From: Gelidibacter sp038243395
Lineage (GTDB): Bacteria; Bacteroidota; Bacteroidia; Flavobacteriales; Flavobacteriaceae
Direction of reading: 5' to 3'
Assembly (NCBI GenBank): GCA_038243395.1
Contig: JBBSRC010000047.1
Span: 1-33,013 of the forward strand
Length of the DNA: 33,013 nt
Numbering within the stretch: the first letter of the stretch is position 1; every line of letters starts with the position of its first letter. The translations under genes and the position numbers were made by a program. Of the stretch, positions 1 to 9,160 are shown piece by piece. Under the pieces are notes generated by a model, which was not told the DNA's origin, did no database searches, and saw only the letters and a list, made by a program, of their open reading frames with translations.

Positions 1-2
1 AA

Positions 3-593
3 CACGGTACACAACCTAAATCCGTTTATATTTTCGCAAAGAACAATAACTTTGATGAATCACAATTTTACGAATACTTCGGATCCTTTGAAGCTATTGA
101 AAAATATGTCTATAAGGCTTTTTTAGATAATACCTTAAAAGTATTGTTAGAAAGCGAAGACTATCAGATGTTTGATGCTCGCAATAAGTTACTGAGCTTC
201 TACTTCACGTTTTTTGAAAATTTGACGGCCAACCGAAGCTATGTTTTATTTGCTTTAAGCCAACATAAGAATACATTAAAAAATCTTTCAGTTCTGACCG
301 AATTAAAAAAAGATTTCATGATGTATATCGAAAGTTTAGATATTGAAACTTTGGATATCCAGGAGGAGCGTATTGACAAATTCCAACGTCGTGCGATGCA
401 AGAATCTGCATGGATACAGCTATTACTGACTATGAAGTTTTGGATGGATGATACCTCTCCTTCTTTTGAGAAGACAGATATTTTTATTGAAAAATCAGTA
501 AATACTAGTTTTGATGTTCTCAATATCACACCATTAAAAAGTGTGATTGACTTTGGTAAATTTATTTTCAAGGAAAAAATTCAAATGAAATAG
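3..593 (+). CDS. TetR/AcrR-type transcriptional regulator, C-terminal part (5' end outside window)
   Basis: The reading frame is already open at the left edge, so the true start lies upstream; 196 residues are visible. The first visible residues (PKSVYIFAKNNNFDESQFY, then FGSFEAIEKYVYKAF) read as the second half of a TetR helix-turn-helix: the recognition helix and the aromatic-rich stretch after it. The rest is all-helical and resembles the TetR C-terminal ligand/dimer domain common in Bacteroidota. The stop codon TAG is followed with no gap by the ATG of the ABC1 kinase gene, so the two are almost certainly one operon and the regulator may control its neighbour. The effector is unknown. The family call rests on the partial HTH pattern and the helical C-terminal half. 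Confidence 0.75.
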   Translation, partial: HGTQPKSVYIFAKNNNFDESQFYEYFGSFEAIEKYVYKAFLDNTLKVLLESEDYQMFDARNKLLSFYFTFFENLTANRSYVLFALSQHKNTLKNLSVLTELKKDFMMYIESLDIETLDIQEERIDKFQRRAMQESAWIQLLLTMKFWMDDTSPSFEKTDIFIEKSVNTSFDVLNITPLKSVIDFGKFIFKEKIQMK

Positions 594-1904
594 ATGAAAA
601 CTATAGATAAGATTCCCACATCAAAAATCCAAAGAGCCTCTAAATTAGTTGCTACCGGCGCCAAAGTTGGTGTCAATTATCTCAAATACTATGGCGATAA
701 ATTAACGAAGACTGAAGATGAAGCACGATCAAGACTCAACGTCAACAATGCTGACGATATTTACGACAGCTTAAAAGAACTTAAAGGTAGTGCCTTAAAA
801 GTTGCACAGATGTTGAGTATGGAAAAAAGTATTATGCCACAGGCCTATGTGGAGAAATTTTCTTTAGCTCAATTTTCTGTACCACCTTTATCCCCTCCAC
901 TGGTTCTTAAAACATTTAAAACCTATTTCGGCAAATCGCCAAATGAATTATATGATTCCTTCAACTCCACTTCGGTTAACGCTGCCAGCATTGGACAAGT
1001 CCATGTTGCAGAAAAAAATGGGAAAAAACTTGCTGTGAAAATCCAATACCCCGGAGTTGCCCAAAGTATTTCATCTGATCTTGCGCTTGTAAAGCCTATT
1101 GCCATGAAAATGTTTAACATTAAAGGCAAAGATTCGGACAAATATTTTAAGGAAGTTGAAGGAAAACTTATTGAGGAAACAGATTATATTTTAGAAATGA
1201 AGCAGAGCAAAGAAATTGCTGCTGCTTGTTCCCACATTCCTAATCTTTTGTTTCCTCAATATTATGAAGAGTTGTCGTCGGAAAGAATCATTACCATGGA
1301 TTATATGGAAGGCGAACACCTATCAGAGTTTACTGCGTATAATACAGATCAGGTAGCTGCCAATAAGTTAGGCCAAGCGCTTTGGGATTTTTACATGTTT
1401 CAAATTCACAAGTTAAAAAAAGTACATGCTGATCCACATCCTGGAAACTTTTTGATCTCGAAAGAGCATAATTTAATCGCATTAGATTTTGGTTGTATGA
1501 AAACTATTCCTGATGACTTTTATATTCCTTATTTTGAGTTGGCAGAACCAGAAAATATTTCTAATAAAGCGTTTTTTATTGAAAAATTATACCAGTTAGA
1601 AATTCTACGAGAAGACGATTCCAAAGAGGAAGCTGAATTCTTCTCAGAAATGTTCCATGAATTATTGAGTTTATTTACACAACCATTCCACGTCGAAACA
1701 TTTGATTTCTCGGATGGGGAATTTTTCGGAAAGATCACAGAATTAGGGCAGCGCTATTCAAAAAGCACGGAACTCCGCAAAATGAATGGGAATAGAGGTT
1801 CTAAACATTTTATTTATATGAACCGAACGTTTTTTGGGTTATATAATTTGATGTTTGATTTAAAGGCAAATAACATCAATATTAATAATTACCTCACTTT
1901 CTAA
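594..1904 (+). CDS. ABC1/UbiB/ADCK-family atypical protein kinase-like protein
   Basis: 436 residues, normal for the family. Hallmarks are visible in order: the KxGQ-type helix appears as KVAQ at 69-72 (Ala for Gly), the Ala-rich loop AASIGQ at 130-135, the nucleotide-binding Lys in LAVKIQYPGV near 148, EETDY near 194-198, the catalytic-loop equivalent HADPHPGNFL at 279-287 and DFG at 298-300. Family members are atypical kinases or ATPases linked to isoprenoid-lipid and quinone metabolism; the substrate of this one is unknown. No transmembrane segment is obvious. It follows the TetR-type gene with zero spacing. Nothing in the neighbourhood points to ubiquinone synthesis, and flavobacteria use menaquinone, so I do not assign ubiB. 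Confidence 0.9.
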   Translation: MKTIDKIPTSKIQRASKLVATGAKVGVNYLKYYGDKLTKTEDEARSRLNVNNADDIYDSLKELKGSALKVAQMLSMEKSIMPQAYVEKFSLAQFSVPPLSPPLVLKTFKTYFGKSPNELYDSFNSTSVNAASIGQVHVAEKNGKKLAVKIQYPGVAQSISSDLALVKPIAMKMFNIKGKDSDKYFKEVEGKLIEETDYILEMKQSKEIAAACSHIPNLLFPQYYEELSSERIITMDYMEGEHLSEFTAYNTDQVAANKLGQALWDFYMFQIHKLKKVHADPHPGNFLISKEHNLIALDFGCMKTIPDDFYIPYFELAEPENISNKAFFIEKLYQLEILREDDSKEEAEFFSEMFHELLSLFTQPFHVETFDFSDGEFFGKITELGQRYSKSTELRKMNGNRGSKHFIYMNRTFFGLYNLMFDLKANNININNYLTF

Positions 1905-2310
1905 TTTGCCCTATTTAGTTGCAAAGATGTTAGTAAATCATAGCATTTACGAATGAACAAATTGTTTAAAAGGAAAAATAATAAACTCCTTCGTTTTCAC
2001 GATCATTTATATAAGATCATTTTGTAAAAATGTTCAAAAGAAGGTTTACCGTGAACAAGGTTTTGATAGATATGCCATTCCAGGGTTAAAAACCTGATCA
2101 ACCTAACAAAGCCTAAAATTATGAATGAGTTACAAAGTATGAAACATTATCTTTTAGTGCTTCCAAAATATCATAATTTATCTATCTTTTGAACTGCAAA
2201 GTGACCGTAACAGCCTGATTAATAATTAATACCGATTTAATACAAGGACTGAATGGATAACACAAAACAACAAGTCATTCTATTCGACTTCATTAGGTAA
2301 TTTTAAGGTC

Positions 2311-2330
2311 TTGACATTTATGGATGTCAA
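2311..2330. promoter_or_regulatory. Perfect inverted repeat TTGACAT-N6-ATGTCAA upstream of sensor kinase
   Basis: Two 7-base arms (2311-2317 and 2324-2330) are exactly complementary around the spacer TTATGG. The dyad lies about 25 bases upstream of the possible -33 element of the kinase gene. It could be an operator for a dimeric regulator; no T-tract follows, so a terminator is unlikely. Symmetry is seen directly; function is inferred. Confidence 0.4.
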
Positions 2331-2353
2331 ATTAATTTTAAGTTTCGTTTTTC

Positions 2354-2383
2354 TTGCTTTATTTCAAATTTAGAATATCTTTA
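2354..2383 (+). promoter_or_regulatory. Candidate Bacteroidota promoter for the PAS kinase operon
   Basis: TTG at 2354-2356, a 19-base spacer, then TATCTTTA at 2376-2383. This fits TTG-N19-TAnnTTTG at all but the last base. Transcription would begin near 2390, leaving a leader of about 25 bases before the TTG start codon. Confidence 0.45.
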
Positions 2384-2414
2384 TGAGCTTAAACGCCCCA
2401 AAACGTTATTAAAT

Positions 2415-5400
2415 TTGATCAAAATCCTACCACACTCCAAGCAATTTTCTGTAGCTGATTTTACAATCTATGAACTATTCAGCTCTACACTTTACGACGG
2501 TGTATGGTATTCAGAAAAATCCAGTGCTAATAAGTTTAACATCAGTAATAACTTTAAGACACTATTAGGGTATCAACCTTCTCAAAAGCTTGTTTGGAAA
2601 GACTCGATTTCTCCTCAAGATTTAAGCAACTTTAAAGAACGACTTCATAATATTTCAATCAATTCAGAGATAAGTTCCTGTGAAATAAGATTTATTCATA
2701 AAAATGGAACTCTTGTATGGTTGCAGACTCATATATATTCACAACCTAATCCTGAGAAAAATCAGCAATATATATTCATTGCTTTTAAAGATATTACCGA
2801 TCAAAAAAACAATGAACTAAACTCTATTGGTAAACAGCAACGAGATAGTGACATATTAAACGGTAGCGAGATCGGCACCTGGGAATTCAATCTTATTAGT
2901 GGGCAAGTTGCATTTAATGAAAGTTGCGCAAATATCATTGGATATACCATTGAAGAGCTTGAAAGAGAAAGTCATTTTTGGATTAACTTGATGCATCCTG
3001 ATGATTTAAAAAATGCACAAAACCTGATAAATCAGCATATTGCTGAGAAATCATCTGGCTTTAAAAGCGAAGTACGGATTAAACATAAGGATGGCCATTG
3101 GGTTTGGGTTTTAGACAATGGAAAAGTATTGAGTTATACGGATGATGGTCAGCCTGAGTGGTTAGGTGGGATTCATTATGCCATTACTGAGAGAAAAAAC
3201 GGAGAACTCTTGCTCCAACATTACAAAGACTTATTAGAAGATGTAAATGCGGCCGCAGAAATCGGAATTTGGGAAGTTGATCTCATTTCGAAACAAGTTA
3301 ATTGTAGTGATGAAATAAAGAAAATATTTGGAGTTCCCTTATCATTTGACTCCAAAATCAGTGATGTCATAAGTTTTATGAAAGAAGGAAAAAGTCGTCA
3401 GAAAATGACTAATTCCATTAAAAACGCTATTGAAAAAGGAGAGAATTACGATATTGAAATTGAAATTGTTACCGTCGACAAAAAGACATTATGGTGCCGC
3501 GCTATAGGAATATCAGAATTCAATAACGGAGAATGCATTCGTTTCTATGGATTTTTTCAAAACATTCATGCTAAAATAGTTGCGACGAAAGAACTGGCAA
3601 TCAAAGAAGAACTTTTCAGAAAAACCTTTTCGCACGCTGCTGTTGGAATGGCGGTCATTGATTTAAAAGGGAACATCACACAAGTAAATAAAAGTTTATG
3701 CGATTATTTAGGATATTCTGAAAAACAGCTTCTAGATAAAAGCTTTGACCAATTTTCCCATCCCTCCGACCAAGTTTTAGGCTGCCAATTTATTGCCGAA
3801 CTTCTATCAGGAAAGCGCGAAAGCTATCAATTGGATAAACGCTACATTCATAGGGATGGCAGCATCCTTTGGGGTCATATTTCAGTGTCATCGGTACGCA
3901 ATGAAATGGGCCGAATTACCTATTTTGTTGTACAGGTACAAGATATTACGCAGCGCAAGAAAAGCGAATTGTTACTGATCAATTATAAAGATCTCCTGGA
4001 GCGTTCAAATTTGATTGCGAAAATTGGATCTTGGGAAATTGACGTCAATAATTACACTGTAAGTTGGAGTAATTCACTGAAGGAAATTCTGAATACCCGG
4101 GAAAACTTCGAACCGACATTTATGGACTCCATTGACTATTTTATTGTTGACGCCCATAAAGAAACTGCAAAATCAACCATTGAGAATGCCCTAAATAAAG
4201 GTACCAATTTTGACTTGCAAGTACCTGTAAATACTGAGAATGGCGGCCTCAAATGGATGCGGATAATTGGAATATCGGAGTTTGAAGACAATCAATGCAA
4301 ACGCTTATATGGCTTAATTCAGGATATTGATGATCTTAAAAAAGCTCAAGTCGAAATTTTCAATAAAGAACAACAATGGCGAAGCACCTTTAATCATGCC
4401 AATGCAGGCATAGCATTGATTAATTTTGATGGCAATGCCTACAATGTCAACCAAAGTCTTTGCGATATTTTCGGGTATACCATCGAAGAAATGCAACAGA
4501 TGACCATTAAAGACATTTCAGTATACGAAGATCTCGGAATGAATATTGAAATGATGTCTGATTTGATCGCAGGCACTCGTAAAAATTTTAGTCAAGAGAT
4601 GCGTTTTATTCATAAAAACGGAGATGTGATCTGGACAAATGTTTCTGTTTCTTCAGTAAAAAATGACTTTAATCAATTCACCCACATGGTGGCTCAACTT
4701 GTGGATATTACAGATTCAAAAACCAATGAAATCCTATTAAAAAAGTACAAAGAGCTTTTAGAAAGATCAAATAAAGTAGCCAAAATTGGTTCCTGGGAAT
4801 TAAATCCTGAAAATCATTTACTATACTGGAGTGAGAATCTCAAGCGTTTGCTAGGCAACAAGGAATATTTGGCACATGACTTTAGCGATTCAATAATCGA
4901 TTATATACTTGAGGACGATCAAGAACAGATCGCTTATCTATTAAACGATGCTATGCAAAATGGTCATAATTTTGATATTGAACTCCAATTAAAAACAGCT
5001 AAAGGCTCACGTTGGATGCGTATAATTGGTATTTCAGATTTTAAGGATGGCCTGTGCAAATCAGTACATGGATTAGTTCAGGATATAGATGAATTCAAAT
5101 GCGCGGAACTTGAGATTTTATTGCGAGAAGAAGAGTTTAGACAAACCTTTTGGCATGCACCTATCGGAATGGCCTTATTGGATTTAAATGGCCAAATGGT
5201 TCGTGTCAATCCAGGAATGTGTGAAACTTTTGGTTATACTGAAGACGAAATGATTAGTTTTCAAAAAAATGACTTAACCCATCCAGACGATTACGAAGCC
5301 ACAAACAGATTTACAGAGCAACTTTTAAGTGGAGAACGCGAAAGCTTTCAACAGGAAAAACGTTTTTTTCATAAAAACGAAAATTTAATTTGGGCCATCC

Positions 5401-6182
5401 TTTCCATGTCCGCGGTTAAAAATGATAAAGGAAAAACGACACATTTTGTTTGTCAGGTCAGTGATATTACTCGTGAAAAACTTCTTACCGAAAGCCTTAC
5501 AGAACACAATAGCCGTCTCCAAAACTACGCCCATATTGTATCACACAATTTAAGGTCCCATACCGGAAATCTGTCTATGTTGCTGGAGTTAAGCGAAATG
5601 AATCATAAGTCAGGCTTTGAGGACGAACTTTTTGAACATATCAAATCCGCATCCAATAATATGTGTGATACGGTAAATCATTTGAGTGAAATTGTCGAGA
5701 TCCAAAATCTTATCAAAAACACGCTTGTACCTATAAATTTAAGAAGAAGAGTCAAAAAATCCCTACAGAATCTTCAAACAGCACTAAATCAAATCAATGG
5801 GGAAGTCATCTTAAAGGTTAAGAAAGAACTGGTGGTTTATGGCGTTTCTTCCTATGTTGACAGCGTGATCCTAAATATTTTGACCAATGCCATAAAATAC
5901 AGATCTCCTCACCGTCTTTTAGTCATTACAATCCTTGCAAAAAAAACCAATGGATTTACTGTGCTAAGCATTTCAGATAATGGAATGGGAATTGATTTGG
6001 AACAGCACAGATCTAAGATTTTTGGCATGTATAAAACCTTTCATGATCATAAAAATGCCAGAGGAATCGGTCTATTTATAAGTAAAAATCAAATTGAAGC
6101 TATGGATGGCTCTATTGCTGTTGAAAGTCAACCTAATGTAGGGAGTACATTTACTATATATTTGAAAAATGAAGACAATTAA
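2415..6182 (+). CDS. Multi-PAS soluble sensor histidine kinase (eight PAS domains)
   Basis: 1255 residues with no membrane segment, so a cytoplasmic sensor. PAS-like domains cover roughly 18-130, 150-262, 280-390, 402-515, 533-642, 656-768, 787-895 and 909-1020. The kinase core follows: the H-box HIVSHNLRSH at 1040-1049 with His1044 as likely phospho-acceptor, the N-box NILTNAIKY near 1154, DNGMGID near 1188 and a GIGL/GSTF lid and G2 box to the end. PAS 3-8 form three copies of a two-PAS unit with a period of 254 residues. Each unit has one IGSWE-type PAS and one TFxHAxxGMA-type PAS. The start is TTG: no ATG exists in frame back to the stop at 2334. The gene overlaps the response regulator by 14 bases, implying a cognate pair. 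Signals may be redox, oxygen, light or metabolites; no cofactor residue can be assigned by eye. Confidence 0.93.
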   Translation: MIKILPHSKQFSVADFTIYELFSSTLYDGVWYSEKSSANKFNISNNFKTLLGYQPSQKLVWKDSISPQDLSNFKERLHNISINSEISSCEIRFIHKNGTLVWLQTHIYSQPNPEKNQQYIFIAFKDITDQKNNELNSIGKQQRDSDILNGSEIGTWEFNLISGQVAFNESCANIIGYTIEELERESHFWINLMHPDDLKNAQNLINQHIAEKSSGFKSEVRIKHKDGHWVWVLDNGKVLSYTDDGQPEWLGGIHYAITERKNGELLLQHYKDLLEDVNAAAEIGIWEVDLISKQVNCSDEIKKIFGVPLSFDSKISDVISFMKEGKSRQKMTNSIKNAIEKGENYDIEIEIVTVDKKTLWCRAIGISEFNNGECIRFYGFFQNIHAKIVATKELAIKEELFRKTFSHAAVGMAVIDLKGNITQVNKSLCDYLGYSEKQLLDKSFDQFSHPSDQVLGCQFIAELLSGKRESYQLDKRYIHRDGSILWGHISVSSVRNEMGRITYFVVQVQDITQRKKSELLLINYKDLLERSNLIAKIGSWEIDVNNYTVSWSNSLKEILNTRENFEPTFMDSIDYFIVDAHKETAKSTIENALNKGTNFDLQVPVNTENGGLKWMRIIGISEFEDNQCKRLYGLIQDIDDLKKAQVEIFNKEQQWRSTFNHANAGIALINFDGNAYNVNQSLCDIFGYTIEEMQQMTIKDISVYEDLGMNIEMMSDLIAGTRKNFSQEMRFIHKNGDVIWTNVSVSSVKNDFNQFTHMVAQLVDITDSKTNEILLKKYKELLERSNKVAKIGSWELNPENHLLYWSENLKRLLGNKEYLAHDFSDSIIDYILEDDQEQIAYLLNDAMQNGHNFDIELQLKTAKGSRWMRIIGISDFKDGLCKSVHGLVQDIDEFKCAELEILLREEEFRQTFWHAPIGMALLDLNGQMVRVNPGMCETFGYTEDEMISFQKNDLTHPDDYEATNRFTEQLLSGERESFQQEKRFFHKNENLIWAILSMSAVKNDKGKTTHFVCQVSDITREKLLTESLTEHNSRLQNYAHIVSHNLRSHTGNLSMLLELSEMNHKSGFEDELFEHIKSASNNMCDTVNHLSEIVEIQNLIKNTLVPINLRRRVKKSLQNLQTALNQINGEVILKVKKELVVYGVSSYVDSVILNILTNAIKYRSPHRLLVITILAKKTNGFTVLSISDNGMGIDLEQHRSKIFGMYKTFHDHKNARGIGLFISKNQIEAMDGSIAVESQPNVGSTFTIYLKNEDN

Positions 6183-6573
6183 TACCATTTGCATCATTGA
6201 CGACGATCTCATCTTCAGATTTGGAACAAGAAAGATGATGGAAACCGTCCACTTACCTCTTGATTTTTTAATCTATAAAAATGGAAAGGATGCCTTTGAT
6301 GATTTACTACCCAAATTAAAAAAGGACACGAACTTACCTGATGTCATTCTTCTAGACCTCAATATGCCAATCATGGATGGTTGGCAATTTCTTGATGAAC
6401 TTGTTAAAATTCCCAACGCAGAAAGAATCCCAATATATATTGTAAGCTCCTCGGTTGATAGCCGAGATATTGATAAAGCCAAAACCTATAGTATTGTAAA
6501 AGATTACATCATAAAACCGTTCTCAGTTTCTAAAATTCAAGACTTAATGGAGGAATTGACTAAATCGAATTAA
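6169..6573 (+). CDS. Single-domain response regulator (CheY-like receiver)
   Basis: 134 residues consisting only of a receiver domain. The acidic pocket is DDD at 11-13, the phospho-acceptor is Asp63 in LLDLNMP, the switch Ser/Thr lies in IVSSS near 91-95, and the conserved Lys is Lys116 in IIKPF. There is no output domain, so it acts through protein contact or as a phosphorelay intermediate. It overlaps the 3' end of the multi-PAS kinase gene by 14 bases, which implies translational coupling and a cognate relationship. Stand-alone receivers next to PAS kinases are common in Bacteroidota. The final partner is not visible in this window. Confidence 0.93.
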   Translation: MKTINTICIIDDDLIFRFGTRKMMETVHLPLDFLIYKNGKDAFDDLLPKLKKDTNLPDVILLDLNMPIMDGWQFLDELVKIPNAERIPIYIVSSSVDSRDIDKAKTYSIVKDYIIKPFSVSKIQDLMEELTKSN

Positions 6574-6727
6574 ATAAATCGCTAACACTTTTAAAAGCAT
6601 TTTAAAATAACCACTTCATGTTTTTACTTAAATTATAGGCATCACTAATTATTCTTATTGAGTTAATAATTCATTTGGGATTTATAATGGATGCTAAAGC
6701 CTTTTGTACCTTTAAATAAAAACAATT

Positions 6728-8155
6728 GTGAAAATTCTCGTTACAGGTTCTACTGGTTATATTGGAAAACGAATTATTCCCATCCTTATTAATGAAGGCC
6801 ATGATATTATTTGTGCAGTGCGCGACAAATATAGGGTCGATAAAAACTACCAGGAAGATGAGCATATTTCAATCGTTGAAGCCGATTTTCTAAAACCGGA
6901 AACGCTTGAAAATATTCCAAAGGATATTGATGTCGCTTACTATTTGATCCATTCCATGTCCAACACTTCTAAAGATTTTGAAGAATTAGAAGCGAAATGT
7001 GCGTCAAATTTTAAAAACTACTTTGAAACTACCCAAGTCAAACAAGTCATTTATTTAAGTGGCATTACCAACGATGATCATTTGTCCAAACATTTGCAAT
7101 CGCGTAAAAATGTTGAAGAACTTTTAGAATCAGAAAATTATGCTTTGACCATTTTTAAAGCAGGAATTATTGTTGGCTCAGGTAGTTCATCTTTTGAAAT
7201 TATCCGTGATTTGGTTGAAAAACTACCGGTCATGATTGCTCCAAAATGGCTGAATACGAAAACGCAACCACTAGCAGTACGAGATGTGCTTGCATTTTTA
7301 TCGAGAGCTAAAGGCAAAGAAGAATTATATAATAAAACCTATGATATCTTTGGTCCAGAAGTTTTGACCTATAAACAAATGTTGCTTGAGTTTGCTAAAA
7401 TCAGACAACTGAAGCGGCATATTATAACCGTCCCCCTGATGACTCCGAAGCTATCCTCCTATTGGCTTTATTTTGTCACATCGACATCTTATAAACTGGC
7501 CTCGTCTTTAGTGGACAGTATGGGCGTTGAAATCATTGGTAAGAAAAGCGACATTAACCAAATTCTTGATGTAAAACCTCTGAGCTATCATGAAGCTGTA
7601 GAATTAGCTTTTGAAAAAATCGAGCAAAATAGCATTGTCTCTAGTTGGAAAGACTCCATGGTTAGTAGTGGCAGGCTCAAAGAGAGCATCTCTAAATATG
7701 TAAACATTCCGCAATACGGATGTTTTACAGACTATAAAGAACGGAAAGTCCAAGACATGGAAAAGACCATTAATCGCATTTGGTCTATTGGCGGTTCCAC
7801 GGGATGGTATTATGGCAATTATTTGTGGAAAGTGCGCGGCTATATGGATAAGATGTTTGGTGGCATTGGTCTACGACGCGGAAGAACTCATATATCTGAA
7901 TTAAATGTTGGAGATTCATTAGATTTTTGGCGTGTAATTTTTAGTGATAAAAAAGACAAGAAACTCTTGCTTTATGCTGAAATGAAACTTCCGGGAGAAG
8001 CCTGGCTGGAATTTAAAATTGAAGACGGACTATTGAAACAAACCGCAACTTTTAGACCTCGAGGCCTGGCCGGACGTTTATATTGGTATAGCGTTTTGCC
8101 TTTTCATTGGTTCATATTTAATGGGATGATCAATAAGTTGGTAGAAAATGATTAG
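6728..8155 (+). CDS. SDR-type NAD(P)-binding protein with C-terminal DUF2867 domain
   Basis: 475 residues. The N-terminus has the Rossmann glycine motif TGSTGYIGKR (residues 6-15) and the atypical/extended SDR layout to about residue 290, including YYLIHSM and VIYLSGI. The C-terminal ~150 residues (SIGGSTGWYYGNYLWKVRG onward, ending near LPFHWFIFNG) match the DUF2867 domain of YbjT-like proteins. GTG is the start: it gives the usual MKILVTG opening. The substrate is unknown. In my experience this architecture is often found near photolyase genes in bacteria, and here it is the first gene of the photolyase island, on the same strand as most of it. A hydride-transfer or lipid/quinone-related role is possible but not shown. 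Confidence 0.88.
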   Translation: MKILVTGSTGYIGKRIIPILINEGHDIICAVRDKYRVDKNYQEDEHISIVEADFLKPETLENIPKDIDVAYYLIHSMSNTSKDFEELEAKCASNFKNYFETTQVKQVIYLSGITNDDHLSKHLQSRKNVEELLESENYALTIFKAGIIVGSGSSSFEIIRDLVEKLPVMIAPKWLNTKTQPLAVRDVLAFLSRAKGKEELYNKTYDIFGPEVLTYKQMLLEFAKIRQLKRHIITVPLMTPKLSSYWLYFVTSTSYKLASSLVDSMGVEIIGKKSDINQILDVKPLSYHEAVELAFEKIEQNSIVSSWKDSMVSSGRLKESISKYVNIPQYGCFTDYKERKVQDMEKTINRIWSIGGSTGWYYGNYLWKVRGYMDKMFGGIGLRRGRTHISELNVGDSLDFWRVIFSDKKDKKLLLYAEMKLPGEAWLEFKIEDGLLKQTATFRPRGLAGRLYWYSVLPFHWFIFNGMINKLVEND

Positions 8156-8411
8156 TATTTTAAAATAAATTGATCCGTGGAATATAGATAGGACTCAAAA
8201 ATAGTGGTTTCCAAAATTTCATTTCTGGACATGACACCTTAAGAGTCTCTTTTCAGATTGAACGATTCGCTCTTACAATACATCATTCCAAATGATGAGC
8301 GCGTGTAAACGGAATTTTAATTTCACGACGTTATAAAACCTATATGTTAATCTTTGTTTAATGTTTGTATATAAACCATAAACAAAAATATTATTTAGGT
8401 ACATTTATACT
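8156..8411. other. Intergenic region with promoter of the island's second operon
   Basis: 256 bases without a gene. It contains a small perfect hairpin (CATCATT-CCA-AATGATG at 8281-8297, not followed by a T-tract) and, near its 3' end, the TGTT-repeat motif also found at 12012-12033. Confidence 0.5.
8344..8365 (+). promoter_or_regulatory. Shared TGTT-repeat operator candidate, copy A
   Basis: ATGTTAA-N4-TGTTTAATGTT. The same 18 fixed bases with the same 4-base spacer occur at 12012-12033 in front of another gene of the island. TGTT steps start at 8345, 8355 and 8362. The motif ends 34 bases before the possible -7 element TACATTTA (8400-8407). The match is seen directly; the operator role is inferred from its position. 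Confidence 0.55.
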
Positions 8412-8837
8412 ATGATATTGAATACTACCCATCCCGAAAAAAGCCACGCTAAGCTTATCAATGATTTGGTAGGAAAACCATTTGGTTTTATTAAAGCATT
8501 AAAGATGAATGGCATCGGTTCCAAACGCATGATTGTTGAAGAGGTGAGTTTAAATATGAAACAGTATCTCAATACCGTTTCTGCCGTAAATTATGCCAAT
8601 CTCGAGTTGCGTCCCTTGGGATTAATAATCAGAATCAATAAGGGTCTAAACACTTATACTTGGGTTATTCCGTATTATCAATTGGTCATATACCATTCCG
8701 ACGGTAGCAGTATTCACGCTCAGGGAAAATATATTAAGTTTAGAAAAAACACCACCTTCAAAGAAAATAAGTCATTTTTTGCTAAACTTTTAGATGGAAA
8801 AGTAAAGTACGACCTGGAATATAATGTATTACCATGA
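8412..8837 (+). CDS. Conserved-looking hypothetical protein in the photolyase island
   Basis: 141 residues with no signal peptide and no transmembrane segment. I do not recognise a named domain. The N-terminal part (HPEKSHAKLINDLVGKPFGF) looks helical. The centre (LRPLGLIIRINKGLNTYTWV, then IPYYQLVIYHSDG) is rich in alternating hydrophobic residues and looks like beta strands, and the C-terminus is basic. Its stop overlaps the next start (ATGA, 8834-8837), so it is translationally coupled to the DUF2805 gene. It is the first gene behind motif copy A. Function unknown. Confidence 0.8.
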   Translation: MILNTTHPEKSHAKLINDLVGKPFGFIKALKMNGIGSKRMIVEEVSLNMKQYLNTVSAVNYANLELRPLGLIIRINKGLNTYTWVIPYYQLVIYHSDGSSIHAQGKYIKFRKNTTFKENKSFFAKLLDGKVKYDLEYNVLP

Positions 8838-9106
8838 TCCTGACAGAACAACATATAGACCGCATTATTGAAATGGCATGGGAAGATCGCACAACTTTTG
8901 AAGCCATCGCATTCCAATTTGAACTTTCTGAACAGGAGGTGATCCATTTGATGCGACGGGAAATGAAACCAAGTAGTTTTAGAATGTGGCGACAACGTGT
9001 TCAAGGACGGGCTACAAAACATCAAAAATTACGAACATTTAGTGCTGGACGCTTCAAATGCTCCAGACAAAAACAAATCACACAGAATTCAATTTCAAAA
9101 CGCTAA
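8834..9106 (+). CDS. TIGR03643/DUF2805 family protein, likely small HTH protein
   Basis: 90 residues. Residues 1-65 carry the recognisable family pattern: LTEQHIDRIIEMAWEDRTTF, then EVIHLMRREMKPSSFRMWR and a conserved RVQGRATKHQKLR. The region TFEAIAFQFELSEQEVIHLM reads like a helix-turn-helix, so nucleic-acid binding is plausible, although no function is established that I know of. The family is commonly encoded beside photolyase/cryptochrome genes. About 25 basic, Ser/Gln-rich residues follow the conserved part. It overlaps the preceding gene by 4 bases and is followed after 54 bases by folE. Confidence 0.85.
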   Translation: MILTEQHIDRIIEMAWEDRTTFEAIAFQFELSEQEVIHLMRREMKPSSFRMWRQRVQGRATKHQKLRTFSAGRFKCSRQKQITQNSISKR

Positions 9107-9160
9107 CTAGGCTTCATTTTGAATAAAAAACTTAACAACAACATCTAATAATCAACCTTT

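Larger units (their letters stand above)
1905..2414. other. 510-bp intergenic region without a recognisable gene
   Basis: No ORF with recognisable protein character was found on either strand. The stretch is very AT-rich. It holds a direct repeat of GATCATT around position 2000, a perfect 7-bp dyad at 2311-2330 and a possible promoter just before the sensor kinase, each described separately where useful. It probably contains the regulatory region of the sensor kinase operon. Confidence 0.6.

Noticed and set aside
6674..6714. Consensus promoter for the SDR-DUF2867 gene
   Set aside because: TACCTTTA at 6707 is a fair -7 element, but the nearest TTTG (6674-6677) is 29 bases away, too far; no confident promoter call.
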